The position numbers and the translations under genes are program-made. This document shows positions 63,545 through 64,000 of a stretch of DNA of 64,000 nucleotides, piece after piece. The notes under the pieces are model-generated. The model did no database searches. It saw nothing but the letters and a program-made list of their open reading frames with translations, and had not been told where the DNA came from. Each line of letters begins with the position of its first letter. Positions within the stretch are counted from its first letter, which is position 1. This stretch comes from Posidoniimonas polymericola. GTDB taxonomy: Bacteria; Planctomycetota; Planctomycetia; Pirellulales; Lacipirellulaceae. The stretch spans positions 62,001 to 126,000 of the forward strand of contig NZ_SJPO01000004.1 in NCBI RefSeq assembly GCF_007859935.1. Reading direction: 5' to 3'.

Positions 63545-64000
63545 GTGAAATGGAATGGTAAGCGTCCCACCCAATTCGGGTCGGGCGGCCGGCGTGGTTT
63601 TACGTTGGTGGAACTGCTGGTCGTGATCGCGATCATCGGGGTGCTGGTCGCCCTGCTGCTGCCCGCGGTGCAGTCCGCCCGCGAGGCGGCGCGGCGGTCG
63701 CAGTGCACCAACAACCTCCGCCAGCTGGCGTTGGCGGTGCTGAACTACGAGTCGTCGCGAAGCGAGCTCCCGCCGGCAGGGTCGTTCGGACCCAAGCCCG
63801 CCTCGAAGACGGCGTCCGTCAACGAGATTTCCGGACTGAACCACAGCTGGGTCGTGCTCATCCTCAACGAGATAGAGGAGCGGGCGATCTACGACCAGTT
63901 CGACATCAAGTCGGTGAACGTCGCGTTGACGCCTGGATCGCCGGCCGCCGCCCAGCCGGCGTCGCTGCTGTGCCCGTCGGCGGGATCCGACGGAAAGTAC
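63545..64000 (+). CDS. DUF1559 pilin-like protein, N-terminal part (cut by window edge)
   Basis: 152 codons visible from a GTG at 63545, 4 bp after the preceding stop. The leader ends [19 protein letters not shown] with the preferred Gly, then [37 protein letters not shown] and [21 protein letters not shown], matching the other three family members here. The C-terminal part is outside the window. It directly follows a PEP-CTERM gene on the same strand. Confidence 0.9.
   Translation, partial: MKWNGKRPTQFGSGGRRGFTLVELLVVIAIIGVLVALLLPAVQSAREAARRSQCTNNLRQLALAVLNYESSRSELPPAGSFGPKPASKTASVNEISGLNHSWVVLILNEIEERAIYDQFDIKSVNVALTPGSPAAAQPASLLCPSAGSDGKY

Overview
The window reads as chromosomal DNA of a planctomycete, most likely a Pirellulales-type bacterium (Lacipirellulaceae-like; inferred from gene content, not from a marker gene). 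The signs are: about a dozen secreted proteins ending in PEP-CTERM sorting signals, many with a dockerin-like 'GDFNGDGVVDAADY' module; four DUF1559 genes with pilin-like N-termini; two sulfatases; a planctomycete-style sigma factor next to a FecR/LamG protein; a DUF1080 protein; high GC; and frequent GTG/TTG starts. No rRNA, tRNA, CRISPR array, transposase or prophage gene was recognised.

Layout. 0-10 kb: a DUF1559 fragment, two tandem PEP-CTERM paralogues diverging from a GntR-type regulator, a DUF1080 protein, then a minus-strand group of secreted proteins that includes two nucleases overlapping by 4 bp (an endonuclease/exonuclease/phosphatase-family protein and an endonuclease I). 9.7-12 kb: a DUF1559 protein and an orphan PhnD-like binding protein. 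12-25.5 kb: a sulfate-ester locus made of two divergent arms, sigma factor - FecR/LamG protein - sulfatase on the minus strand and sulfatase - three PEP-CTERM proteins - DUF1559 on the plus strand. One of the PEP-CTERM genes is a head-to-tail fusion of two complete paralogues. 25.6-31.2 kb: lhr helicase and nei glycosylase, a DNA-repair pair. 31.2-34.5 kb: repeat-bearing spacers, an outer-membrane-type protein, a XylR-like AraC regulator and a possible tiny Cys-rich ORF.

34.6-50.3 kb: a nine-gene minus-strand operon of the MoxR-DUF58-BatA (aerotolerance-like) type: MoxR ATPase, DUF58, two von Willebrand A membrane proteins, a large DUF4175-like membrane protein, two small helical secreted proteins, a squalene-cyclase-fold protein and a very long protein ending in a TlpA/thioredoxin domain. 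Most junctions overlap or nearly touch. A 15-bp unit repeated four times lies just upstream of the first gene. 50.9-53.9 kb: a matrixin-type metalloprotease and a decaying locus in which one PEP-CTERM gene is interrupted by two in-frame stops next to a 5'-truncated beta-solenoid-like ORF. 53.9-58 kb: a three-gene signalling operon (periplasmic binding protein, PAS histidine kinase, single-domain response regulator). 58.4-60.6 kb: a BlaI/BlaR1-type pair whose protease carries an unusual sensor-like C-terminus, with a candidate operator. 60.8-64 kb: two PEP-CTERM proteins followed by a DUF1559 gene that runs off the edge.

Overall the window is dominated by secreted, surface-sorted proteins and by systems that sense the outside (FecR/sigma, binding protein/kinase, M56 protease/repressor, chimeric one-component regulators). 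This fits a polymer-degrading surface dweller. Functions given below rest on reading motifs in the translated sequence; no database search was run.
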